Shown here in pieces: positions 8,264 to 15,612 of a stretch of DNA of 49,634 nucleotides; position 1 is the stretch's first letter, and every line of letters starts with the position of its first letter. The notes under the pieces are model-generated. The model saw only the letters and a program-made list of their open reading frames with translations. It was not told the DNA's origin and searched no databases. Where the stretch lies: the NCBI GenBank assembly GCA_041651175.1, contig JBAZJT010000017.1, positions 1 to 49,634 of the forward strand, read 5' to 3'. A program made the position numbers and the translations under genes. Source of the DNA: Elusimicrobiales bacterium (GTDB lineage: Bacteria > Elusimicrobiota > Elusimicrobia > Elusimicrobiales > Elusimicrobiaceae).

Positions 8264-9556
8264 CTATTCCGCCCTTAAAGCGTCAGCCGGTTTGAGGTTG
8301 GCGGCCACCCAGGCCGGATAAATGGCGAAGGCGAAAGAGGTCAGCGCCGCCGCCAGCACCGACACCAGCGGTATCCAGGGCAGCATATGCCCGTCCATTC
8401 CCATCATCGTCTTCACAGGCCCGTTCCACAGCCACCCCAGGGCGGAGCCAAGCACGCCGCCTATCAGCCCCAGCAGCATGGCCTCCACCATGAACTGAAG
8501 CATTATGTCCCGGCGGCTGGCGCCTATGGCGCGGCGTATTCCTATTTCCTTGACGCGCGCAAACACCGTCGCCAGGGTAACATTCATTATGCCTATGCCG
8601 CCGGCGATGAAAGCCAGCATCCCCAGCGATATTTTAACCAATGCGTCCTGAAAATCGGAGGCGGCGCGTTTTTTTATCTCCTCCATCTGCGGGTCTATGA
8701 TGAAATAGCTTTCGTCGCCGTAGCGGATTTTAAGAAAGTTCCTCACAAGCCGCAGGGATTCGCCATAAGCCCGCTCGCCGCCGGCGTCTATGTTCAGGGT
8801 TTCCACCCTGTCTCTGATAATGCCGTAGCGGGTAAGCGTGGTTATCGGCGCCAGGACTTTGGTGTCGGATTCGCGCATGTTCAGCATCGTGTAGGGGCGC
8901 CTGGAATAGGGCAGCTCGTCCAGCACGCCTACGACGGTGAAGGTTATTGCCTCCAGCTTTACCTGCCTGCCCAGCATGTCGTTATGGGAGACAATGGTGT
9001 CAAACGCGGCGGCATAATCCCAGCGCTTCCGCGCCGCCTTGCTGGAATCGCTGGACGGCGGCTCCACCGCCTTGTTTATCAGGACGCAGACGCGCATATT
9101 GTCGTCCATGTCCCGCTGGTTGATGAAGCGGCCCCGCAGGGTGTAGATAAAATCCCGCTTTATCCAATCCGGCGTAACCCCCAGCGAGCCCACGGCCATC
9201 CGCCTGCCGCCGTATTCCAGCGCGGTGTGCCAGTCCCTGCATTCCGGCGAAATCATGTAAAAAGACGGCGCGGCGGCGCGCAGCTTCTGAACGTCCTCAT
9301 AGGACATTCTGGGCGGCGGGATATATTCATCGGCGTTGGAGAAGGCGCGCGCGTTGTTTTCCGTAACCCGCATGCGCGCCAGGCCGGATATTTTCTCCTG
9401 CTGGCGCAGCCGCTCCCGCGTGTAGCAAATGGCGGAAAACGCCTCTATGAAAACCACCGCCCCCACCGCGATGGCCAGAAAGCTCAGCACCGAGCGGGTC
9501 TTGTGCAGCATTATTTCCGCCAGGCCGGTTTTCAATGCTATAACAAGCGATTTCAC
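8264..9556 (-). CDS. MacB/FtsX-type ABC transporter permease
   Basis: A 430-residue permease: one N-terminal membrane helix (about residues 15-38), a large periplasmic domain with the MacB core fold, then three C-terminal helices including FIAGGIGIMNVTLATVFARV and the conserved KEIGIRRAIGA segment typical of MacB. Such proteins use mechanotransmission across the membrane to drive efflux through TolC or move lipoproteins. Its start overlaps the ATPase gene stop by 4 bases, and the adaptor and TolC-like genes are directly upstream, so it is one exporter. Confidence 0.93.
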   Translation of the reverse strand: MKSLVIALKTGLAEIMLHKTRSVLSFLAIAVGAVVFIEAFSAICYTRERLRQQEKISGLARMRVTENNARAFSNADEYIPPPRMSYEDVQKLRAAAPSFYMISPECRDWHTALEYGGRRMAVGSLGVTPDWIKRDFIYTLRGRFINQRDMDDNMRVCVLINKAVEPPSSDSSKAARKRWDYAAAFDTIVSHNDMLGRQVKLEAITFTVVGVLDELPYSRRPYTMLNMRESDTKVLAPITTLTRYGIIRDRVETLNIDAGGERAYGESLRLVRNFLKIRYGDESYFIIDPQMEEIKKRAASDFQDALVKISLGMLAFIAGGIGIMNVTLATVFARVKEIGIRRAIGASRRDIMLQFMVEAMLLGLIGGVLGSALGWLWNGPVKTMMGMDGHMLPWIPLVSVLAAALTSFAFAIYPAWVAANLKPADALRAE

Positions 9557-10215
9557 TGTTCCATGACTCCGTCCCTCAGTTTGATATTGCGCGCGGCCAT
9601 GCCGGAGAGTTCCCTGTCATGCGTTACCATCACTATCGTTATCCCGCCCCGGTTGAGGCCTTTGAGCAGCTCCATAACCTCGCAACTGGAGCGCGAATCC
9701 AGATTTCCGGTCGGCTCGTCGGCCAGCAGCAGGCGCGGCGAATTGGCCAGGGCGCGGGCTATAGCCACGCGCTGGCGCTCCCCGCCGGAAAGCTCCAGCG
9801 GGCTCTTCCTTTCCTTGCCTTTAAGCCCCACCTCGCGCAGCAATTCGTGCGCGCGGAGCTTCATTTCCCTGCCGGGCATGCCGGCATACATCAGCGGCAG
9901 GCACACATTTTCCAGCGCGGACAGCCGGTTCAACAGATGGAAGGCCTGGAACACGAAACCGATTTTGTCGCGCCGCGCGGCGGAGCGTTCCTCGTCCGGC
10001 ATTGCGGCTGCTGGCCTGCCCTCCAGCAGATATTCCCCCCCGGTAGGCTCGTCCAGCAGGCCCAGAATATTAAGCAATGTGGACTTGCCGCAGCCCGAAG
10101 GCCCGGTTACGGCGACGAATTCCCCCGCCGCGATGTCAAAAGAGACTCCGCGCAGCGCGGGCCAGCCGGTTTTGCCGCCCTCGTAAATTTTGGCGAGACG
10201 GCTGCAATGAATCAC
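9553..10215 (-). CDS. ABC transporter ATP-binding protein (MacB/LolD type)
   Basis: A 220-residue ATPase with Walker A GPSGCGKST (near residue 39), signature LSGGERQRVAIARAL, Walker B LLLADEPTG with NLDS, and switch His in VMVTHDREL. The short length and LolD/MacB-type spacing match the ATPases that serve FtsX-like permeases. The gene overlaps both neighbours by 4 bases (adaptor upstream, permease downstream), so the subunits are translationally coupled. In E. coli MacB the ATPase and permease are fused; here they are separate. Confidence 0.95.
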   Translation of the reverse strand: MIHCSRLAKIYEGGKTGWPALRGVSFDIAAGEFVAVTGPSGCGKSTLLNILGLLDEPTGGEYLLEGRPAAAMPDEERSAARRDKIGFVFQAFHLLNRLSALENVCLPLMYAGMPGREMKLRAHELLREVGLKGKERKSPLELSGGERQRVAIARALANSPRLLLADEPTGNLDSRSSCEVMELLKGLNRGGITIVMVTHDRELSGMAARNIKLRDGVMEQ

Positions 10216-11129
10216 CTTAGCGTCTCCGGCGCGGCGGTAAACAGCCTGTCTCCGGGCTTGAGCGGGCCGGCTATCTCCGCCTCGGTTTCGGAGCGCAGCC
10301 CCGGGAAAACCTGTATTTTCTCCGCCTCATAGCCCTCTTTCTGCCGGTGAACATAGCAATTGAGGCCTTCCTGGAAAAGCGTCTCTATGGGAGCCTTGAG
10401 CGCGTCTTTTTTAGCCTGTATATTGGCGGTAACCACCGCGCTCATGCCCACGCGCATTTCCTTTACAGGCTTGTCTATGCTGATTACCACGCGGAACACT
10501 TTTGACGCGCCTCCCCCGCCCCAGCCGTAGCTGTTTTTTGCTTCGGCCATCGGGGCCACCAGGTCCACCCTGCCGGAAAATTTGCGGCCCGGCAGGGAGC
10601 TGAAAGTGATGTCCACCGGCATAGCGGGCTTGAGCTTGTAAATGTCTATCTCGCTGATTTTAAGATTTACCGCCAGCGTGTTCATGTCCACCACGCGGCT
10701 GACGCAGTCCGACGCGGCGTTTATGCGCTTGCCGGCGCGGGTTTCGTCGCTGCTGTCGCCGTATCTGCCGACGCAGCGGGTAAGCAGCCCCGCGCGCGGC
10801 GCAAGTATCGGCACCGGCACGTACTGATCCGAATCCATGCGCTCGCCGCCCTTGAACATCATTATTTTGTCGCCCTTCTCCACATACTCGCCCTCTTTTT
10901 TGGCGACTTCTATGATAAACCCTTTGTTGGGCGGGAAAACATCCACTGAATCGCGCGAGACAAGCTCGCCGGCTTCCTGCATATCCAGTTTGAGATCGCC
11001 TCTGGAGACGGTTCTGATAAAATCGTTTATGTCCTGCCGGACGGACATTTTTTTGTAGCGCAGATACCCGAAATACCCGCCCGCGCCGCACAGCGCGATA
11101 ACCGCCGCCCACACAATGGCTTTTTTCAT
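10212..11129 (-). CDS. Efflux periplasmic adaptor (HlyD/MacA-like)
   Basis: About 305 residues. An N-terminal membrane anchor (MKKAIVWAAVIALCGAGGYF) precedes a barrel/lipoyl adaptor fold with strands around residues 50-110 and 195-290; the usual long helical hairpin is very short. Adaptors link inner-membrane ABC permeases to TolC ducts. The ATG at 11129 is chosen because it overlaps the TolC-like stop as ATGA and begins the anchor; an ATG at 11168 would add 13 residues inside the previous gene. The missing hairpin suggests direct docking or a compact duct. Confidence 0.85.
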   Translation of the reverse strand: MKKAIVWAAVIALCGAGGYFGYLRYKKMSVRQDINDFIRTVSRGDLKLDMQEAGELVSRDSVDVFPPNKGFIIEVAKKEGEYVEKGDKIMMFKGGERMDSDQYVPVPILAPRAGLLTRCVGRYGDSSDETRAGKRINAASDCVSRVVDMNTLAVNLKISEIDIYKLKPAMPVDITFSSLPGRKFSGRVDLVAPMAEAKNSYGWGGGGASKVFRVVISIDKPVKEMRVGMSAVVTANIQAKKDALKAPIETLFQEGLNCYVHRQKEGYEAEKIQVFPGLRSETEAEIAGPLKPGDRLFTAAPETLR

Positions 11130-12421
11130 GGCTGCTCCCATACTTTTTCGCCCAGCAGGGCGCGGCAACCGGCCAGCGCGACAGCCAGGTCGTTTACCGC
11201 GGTAATCTGGTTGTTGCTTATGTCCAGAAGCTTGGTCTGCGCGTTGTCCAGATCCAGGAAACCGGCATTGCCCTGGGAATACTCGGACAGATAGTTATCC
11301 GTCGTCTCCTGCTGCACCTTCACCTGGAATTCCAGCAGTTTGAGCGATTTGACCTTCAAAGCGATATCCTCCTGCGAGGAAAACACTTTGGTTTTCAGCG
11401 CGCGTATGGAATTTTCCACATCCAGTTCCGCGGATTTAAGCGCGGCGCGCTGCGAGCCGATGCTGAAATAATTCTGCGCGCCCATAAACCCGAATGGAAA
11501 ATTCAGCGACAGCGTCATCCCGTAATTCGGGTTTCCGTCCCAGGAGCCGCCGGGCGTGCCCAGCACCCCCAGCGCGGATTTGTTATAGGAAGCGTCAAGG
11601 CTCAGCCGCGGATACTGGGAGCGTATGCCGGACTGCGTTTCCAGCCTTGTTTTATCAAGCGAGTTTTTCTGCCCAAGCAGGCCGAAATTGCCATCCAGCG
11701 CTTTTTTCAGATCGCTTGCGGGCAGGGGCAATGCTGTCCTGGCGCTTTCGGAACTGGCCGACACTGCCTGCGCGAAATCCGGTTGGGCGTCAATCAGCTC
11801 GTTGAAGGACAGCAGCGATTTGCGCGCGGCGGATTTGGCCTGCTCAAGCGCAAGCTCGCTTTGCAGCTTGTCGCTTTCGCTTTGCGTCTGCTCGTTGCGG
11901 CTTTTGGTGCCGGTCTGGTACTGCTCGGTGGTGTCCCTGTGCTGCCGCTCGCGCGAGGAGAGGTTTTTTTCGGCAATTCCTATGCGCTTTTGCGCGGCGT
12001 AAAGCGCGTAGAACCGGTTCAGCGCGTCCAGCGCGGCATTCTGTTTTGCCGTCCACAACGCAAGCCGCGCGGCGTCATAATCCAGCTTCGCCCTTTTCAG
12101 CTTCACCAGCGGCCCGTTGGCCGAATCGTAGAGGTTCCACGCCGCGCCGAGACCGGAAACCACGTCGGTTTTATTGAAGCGGAAGGCGGTGTTCTGGTTG
12201 TCGTAGAGCGAATTGGAGAAATCAAGCGACAGCGACGGCGCCGCCGCGTCCAGCACCGCCGCGCGGTAGGCATTCTCCGCGCCGGCAAACGTCTCCTCGG
12301 CGGAACGCACCGCCGGGGAACGCGCGAACACAGCGTCTATATAGGTTTTCGCCGAATACGGCTCCGCCGCGCGGGACGGAACGGCGAAAACAAGAAGCGC
12401 CAGCCAGAACAATCGCCGCAT
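11126..12421 (-). CDS. TolC-family outer-membrane efflux protein
   Basis: A 431-residue protein with signal peptide (ends VFAVPSRAA) and two similar long helical halves rich in Ala, Gln, Lys and Glu, the hallmark of TolC/OEP channels. Examples are the segment ENLSSRERQHRDTTEQYQTG in the first half and the matching DNYLSEYSQGNAGFLDLDNA near the C-terminus. TolC trimers form an outer-membrane duct for drugs, siderophores, polysaccharide or peptides. It precedes the adaptor, ATPase and permease genes, completing a four-gene tripartite exporter, and follows the glycosyltransferase gene by 3 bases. Confidence 0.92.
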   Translation of the reverse strand: MRRLFWLALLVFAVPSRAAEPYSAKTYIDAVFARSPAVRSAEETFAGAENAYRAAVLDAAAPSLSLDFSNSLYDNQNTAFRFNKTDVVSGLGAAWNLYDSANGPLVKLKRAKLDYDAARLALWTAKQNAALDALNRFYALYAAQKRIGIAEKNLSSRERQHRDTTEQYQTGTKSRNEQTQSESDKLQSELALEQAKSAARKSLLSFNELIDAQPDFAQAVSASSESARTALPLPASDLKKALDGNFGLLGQKNSLDKTRLETQSGIRSQYPRLSLDASYNKSALGVLGTPGGSWDGNPNYGMTLSLNFPFGFMGAQNYFSIGSQRAALKSAELDVENSIRALKTKVFSSQEDIALKVKSLKLLEFQVKVQQETTDNYLSEYSQGNAGFLDLDNAQTKLLDISNNQITAVNDLAVALAGCRALLGEKVWEQP

Positions 12422-12424
12422 AAA

Positions 12425-13354
12425 TCAGAAGTTGATTCTTTCTTTTTCTATCACCAGCGGACGCTTGAGAACGCGGGTGTGTATCACGCCCACATATTCG
12501 CCGATGATGCCGATGAAAAAAAGCTGCACGGACGAAAAGAAGAAAAGCCCGATAACAACCGGCGCGGTTCCTACCGAAAACTCGCGCCAGAAAATTATCT
12601 TGTAGACGAAGTATATGACAGCCACCGCCAGGCTGCACATTGACAGGATAAACCCTATATATCCCGCCAGCCGCAGCGGCAGCCGCGAATGGCTGGTTAT
12701 GCCCAGCATGGCCATATCATAGAGCGTGTAAAAATTGTTTTTAGTAACGCCCCCCTGCCGCGCGGGCTGGACGTACTCTATCAGCGCCGGCTCAAAGCCG
12801 GTTTCGGCTATAAATCCGCGGAAATAGGGATACGGATCGTCCATCTGCCGGAAAATATCCATAACCCGCCTGTCGTAGAGGCCAAAGCCGGTGAAATTCC
12901 GTATCTGCTGCTCTTCCGACAGGTAGTTTATAAGCCGGTAATAAAATTTGCGGACGGCAAACATCAGCGGGTTTTCCCTGCTGGCTTTTTTGACGGCGGC
13001 GACTATTTTATACCCCTCTTCCCATTTTTTGAGGAGTTCGGGAATCAGCTCCGGCGGGTCCTGAAAATCGCAGACAAGCCCGATTACCGCATCGCCTTTG
13101 GCCTGCCTCAACGCATGACTGGGCGAGCGTATATGCCCGAAATTGCGGGTGTTGAAAATGACCTTTACGTTTTTATCGGCGGCGGCCAGCCGGCGCAGTA
13201 TGCGCGGGGTAGCGTCCGAGGAGCAGTTGTCTATGAATATATGCTCGTAACAATAGGCGGGAAGCTTTGCCATCTCCTCTTTGACGCGGAGATAGAGCTT
13301 TTCCACGTTGTCTTCCTCGTTATAGCAGCCGGTTACAACGCTTATGAGTTTCAT
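12425..13354 (-). CDS. GtrB/ArnC-type polyprenyl-phosphate glycosyltransferase
   Basis: A 309-residue GT-A family 2 enzyme: N-terminal VVTGCYNEEDNVEKLY, donor/metal motif LVCDFQDPPELIPEL near residue 97, and two C-terminal membrane helices (about residues 230-255 and 265-290). Members move a sugar from UDP- or dTDP-sugar to undecaprenyl phosphate on the cytoplasmic face, making donors for GT-C enzymes. The YfhO-like protein downstream in the same run is a plausible user of that donor. It heads the twelve-gene minus-strand run and has its own near-leaderless promoter (13392-13364). Confidence 0.88.
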   Translation of the reverse strand: MKLISVVTGCYNEEDNVEKLYLRVKEEMAKLPAYCYEHIFIDNCSSDATPRILRRLAAADKNVKVIFNTRNFGHIRSPSHALRQAKGDAVIGLVCDFQDPPELIPELLKKWEEGYKIVAAVKKASRENPLMFAVRKFYYRLINYLSEEQQIRNFTGFGLYDRRVMDIFRQMDDPYPYFRGFIAETGFEPALIEYVQPARQGGVTKNNFYTLYDMAMLGITSHSRLPLRLAGYIGFILSMCSLAVAVIYFVYKIIFWREFSVGTAPVVIGLFFFSSVQLFFIGIIGEYVGVIHTRVLKRPLVIEKERINF

Positions 13355-13363
13355 CCCGCCCTA

Positions 13364-13392
13364 ATGATAACTTTTTCGCCCGGAGATTGCAA
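13364..13392 (-). promoter_or_regulatory. Promoter of the glycosyltransferase-efflux run
   Basis: On the minus strand a -35 TTGCAA (13392-13387), a 17-base spacer and a -10 TATCAT (13369-13364) stand 9 bases before the ATG at 13354. It overlaps the A-tract of the pilin terminator. Confidence 0.6.
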
Positions 13393-13424
13393 AAAAACGC
13401 CCCCGCGCGCGGCGCGGGAGCGTT
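13391..13424 (-). terminator. Rho-independent terminator of the downstream pilin gene
   Basis: Minus-strand stem with 13-base arms (13424-13412 and 13408-13396, one G-U pair), 3-base loop, followed by seven U. It closes the pilin gene ending at 13442. Confidence 0.85.
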
Positions 13425-13441
13425 TTCTCCTTCCTTAGAAA

Positions 13442-13906
13442 CTAGCTAAGCAGCTCGTCGCACTGTCCGGAGCCGCCGGGGCAAGCCGCCGACGTCGGAA
13501 CAGGCTTAAGCGGCATCGTTACGCTTATCGCGTAAATCCCGTAGCGCGGGGCAACCGTTGTGCTCATCGTGTGCCGCGTCATCGTAAGGGTATACGTCGG
13601 CGCGCCGCCGCTTCCCGCCGCCAGCGCGACAGCCGCCGTGAAATACTTCAACGTGATGGAGTTGGTGCTCATGTTCGGATACGAAATGTCCAGCTTGGTG
13701 AAATCGTTGCCGTACATCCCGCCGTTGCTGAGATACCGCTCCTGCGCCGATTTGATGGAAGACGCCAGCGCCATCGCCTCGCTGACCCGCGAGCGTTCCA
13801 CCACCTTGAAATACTGCGGTATCGCTATAGACGCCAGCACGCCCACTATCAGAACCACCACCAGCAGTTCTATAAGGGTAAAACCCAGCCTCGCATTCTT
13901 ACGCAT
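13442..13906 (-). CDS. Type IV prepilin, copy 1
   Basis: A 154-residue type IV pilin-like protein. Leader MRKNARLG is followed by the prepilin peptidase site G/FTLIELL, with Glu5 of the mature protein, then a long hydrophobic helix and a pilin globular domain ending in a CPGGSGQC segment likely to close a C-terminal disulfide loop. The ATG at 13906 is used because it starts the leader; an upstream in-frame ATG at 13951 would overrun the tRNA spacer. It differs from copy 2 (14097-14561) at 8 residues. It follows tRNA-Lys on the same strand and ends at a strong terminator. Confidence 0.95.
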   Translation of the reverse strand: MRKNARLGFTLIELLVVVLIVGVLASIAIPQYFKVVERSRVSEAMALASSIKSAQERYLSNGGMYGNDFTKLDISYPNMSTNSITLKYFTAAVALAAGSGGAPTYTLTMTRHTMSTTVAPRYGIYAISVTMPLKPVPTSAACPGGSGQCDELLS

Positions 13907-13958
13907 ACTGCCTCCAGACCTGATTTTTGTGAAGAGTCCCCCGCCTGACAAAAGCGAG

Positions 13959-14030
13959 TGCGCCCGGCGCGGCTCGAACGCGCGGCCTCCCGCTTAAAAG
14001 GCGGATGCTCTACCACTGAGCTACGGGCGC
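13959..14030 (-). tRNA. tRNA-Lys (anticodon TTT)
   Basis: A 72-base cloverleaf on the minus strand: acceptor GCGCCCG/CGGGCGC, D arm with AGCTCAGTGGTAGAGC, anticodon stem TCCGC/GCGGG with loop CTTTTAA (anticodon TTT), T arm GCGCG/CGCGC with TTCGAGC loop, discriminator A. CCA is not encoded. It lies between the two pilin copies. Confidence 0.96.
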
Positions 14031-14059
14031 ATGCTGAATAACTCTGTCAACAGCAGGTT

Positions 14060-14065
14060 ATTATA
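14060..14065 (-). promoter_or_regulatory. -10 box ahead of tRNA-Lys
   Basis: TATAAT on the minus strand, 30 bases before the tRNA 5' end; no clear -35. Plausible tRNA promoter that would also read into pilin copy 1. Confidence 0.5.
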
Positions 14066-14096
14066 GCATAAACCCGAAGCCGTAGTAATCCGCCTC

Positions 14097-14561
14097 TTAA
14101 CTGAGAAGCTCGTCGCACTGTCCGGAGCCGCCGGGACAGGTCGCCGACGTCGGAACCGGTTTCAGCGGCATTGTTACGCTTATCGCGTAAACCCCGTAGC
14201 GCGGGGCAACCGTCGTGCTCAACGTGTGCCGCGTCATCGTCAACGTGTACGAGGGCGAGCCGCCGCTTCCCGCGGCCAAGGTGACAGCCGCCGAGAAGTA
14301 CTTCAACGTGATGGAGTTGGTGCTCATGTTCGGATACGAAATGTCCAGCTTGGTGAAATCGTTGCTGTACATCCCGCCGTTGCTGAGATACCGCTCCTGC
14401 GCCGATTTGATGGAAGACGCCAGCGCCATCGCCTCGCTGACCCGCGAGCGCTCCACCACCTTGAAATACTGCGGTATCGCTATAGACGCCAGCACGCCCA
14501 CTATCAGAACCACCACCAGCAGTTCTATAAGGGTAAAACCCAGCCTTGCATTCTTGCGCAT
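14097..14561 (-). CDS. Type IV prepilin, copy 2
   Basis: A 154-residue prepilin about 95 percent identical to copy 1, with the same leader and G/FTLIELL cleavage site, the same helix and the same C-terminal CPGGSGQC loop. Changes fall mostly in the middle and near the C-terminus (Gly/Ser, Thr/Ser, Ala/Thr, Met/Leu), as expected of surface-exposed variation. A strong GGAGG precedes the ATG. No assembly genes (PilB, PilC, PilQ) are in this window, so these pilins use a machine encoded elsewhere. It may be the major pilin. Confidence 0.95.
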   Translation of the reverse strand: MRKNARLGFTLIELLVVVLIVGVLASIAIPQYFKVVERSRVSEAMALASSIKSAQERYLSNGGMYSNDFTKLDISYPNMSTNSITLKYFSAAVTLAAGSGGSPSYTLTMTRHTLSTTVAPRYGVYAISVTMPLKPVPTSATCPGGSGQCDELLS

Positions 14562-14793
14562 ACTACCTCCGTGTCAGATTATTTCCGCGCTCCGGCCACG
14601 CATAAGGCCGTCCGCCAACCCGCGCAACAACACCGCGGATTACGCGTCCGCACGCCCCGGCCCGCGAAGGCAAAGAACATATTTGCCCCGCGCGTGCCGC
14701 CGAACGCCGGATAACGCTGGCAGGAAAGTCCAAATCTGTTTGCCGCACGGGCCGACGCCCCGCCAGCGACGCCATCCCGTACTAATAGTATAC
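14562..14793 (-). promoter_or_regulatory. Pilin copy 2 leader and candidate promoter
   Basis: A TATACT box on the minus strand (14793-14788) would give a leader of about 220 bases before the pilin ATG, GC-rich and able to fold. I see no match to a known riboswitch; a c-di-GMP aptamer was considered and not supported. No coding frame in it is convincing. Confidence 0.4.
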
Positions 14794-15020
14794 CATGCCC
14801 TACACCGCTATTCCATAGCGCATTTGCAACGGGTTCCAAGCGGCCTGCGCTTGCCGGATATTCACTGCCGACCTTTCCCTTATTATTGCCTCCTGCATAA
14901 ACCTGAAAATTTCAGTTGGCCGCGGGATTCGGCGAAAAATCGCTTCATACTGCCTTCACAAAATCATCCTTTCGTGCCGTGGGGCACGCGCCAGCCGCAT
15001 CACAGTACGACATCACTCAT

Positions 15021-15157
15021 TTTTGGAAAAACTGTGGTGTGTTAGTAAACGACGATGAAACCGGAATCAAACCACGAAACACACGAAAAGGGAACAAAAA
15101 AAGTTTCCGGGAGTTGTTCCCGCCTTGTTCCAGAGCCTTTTCGTGTGTTTCGTTCAA
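15021..15157 (+). repeat. Dispersed repeat A, copy 1
   Basis: This about 137-bp segment is repeated in inverted orientation at 35902-36040. Its right part (15075-15152) is a hairpin with perfect 17-bp arms, CGAAACACACGAAAAGG and its complement, around a GAACAA...TTGTTC core. The left part has weaker similarity between copies. No transposase or gene lies in it. Confidence 0.85.
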
Positions 15158-15324
15158 TAGACTTGTCCCCCAATAGGCTTTATGGCAGAAATACAGGGTT
15201 TTGGCCCGCAGCGCAGCGGTGTGAGGCGCGCACACTACCGACGGGCGTGTGCAAGCCGAACACCGCGAAGCTGCGGGCAAAAAACCGAAATTTATGCCGT
15301 AAATGCTATTGGGGGACAAGTCTA
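15158..15324. mobile_element. Fold-back MITE-like element B
   Basis: A 167-bp element with perfect 19-bp terminal inverted repeats (TAGACTTGTCCCCCAATAG) whose inner parts also pair imperfectly to the centre, so the whole element folds into one hairpin. It directly abuts repeat A. The central arm resembles element C (43676-43840). No coding capacity; a TA target duplication is possible. Confidence 0.8.
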
Positions 15325-15441
15325 ATGGTAGACGCCGTTATTTTTGGCATTTGTTTCTTTACTTGCGCGGTTGTTTCCGGCAATCGGGGCAGCAAAGAAT
15401 GGCATTGTGGAAAAAATGGGTGATGCCGTGCATTCCGGCGC

Positions 15442-15493
15442 TTGACAATCGGGACGCGCATCTGCTATAAAGTGAATGGTGATTCACCATTCA
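15442..15493 (+). promoter_or_regulatory. Strong promoter with overlapping perfect palindrome
   Basis: TTGACA (15442-15447), 18 bases, TATAAA (15466-15471), then a perfect palindrome with 10-base arms around one base (15473-15493, arm TGAATGGTGA) exactly where transcription would begin. This is the classic layout of a repressor-controlled promoter, for example of TetR or MarR type. The target gene is probably the hydrolase at 15613, though a weak hairpin with five T (15501-15536) follows and could end a short transcript. Confidence 0.75.
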
Positions 15494-15575
15494 TGCGGAT
15501 AAACCCGCCGCACCAGGCTGGGTCCCGCGCGGTTTTTAAGCCGCCGCGGGGCCGGCATTTTGTTGTTTTCCGCGC

Positions 15576-15604
15576 TTGAAACCGGGGCCTTTTAATAGTA
15601 GTAT
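15576..15604 (+). promoter_or_regulatory. Second promoter of hydrolase gene
   Basis: TTGAAA (15576-15581), 17-base spacer, TAGTAT (15599-15604), 8 bases before the ATG at 15613. It would make a near-leaderless transcript. Confidence 0.5.
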
Positions 15605-15612
15605 GTGCCTTG

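Noticed and set aside
13959..14030. Integration (att) site at tRNA-Lys
   Set aside because: No integrase or direct repeat of the tRNA end nearby; the flanking repeats are pilin genes.
14595..14780. Possible RNase P RNA (GGAAAGTCC motif) in pilin leader
   Set aside because: Only one short match and no downstream P4 partner or full-length fold seen.
14562..14793. c-di-GMP (GEMM) riboswitch upstream of pilin copy 2
   Set aside because: Only a GGCAAAC fragment; the rest of the consensus is absent.
15325..15423. 32-codon frame after element B
   Set aside because: No Shine-Dalgarno, no promoter and no similarity.
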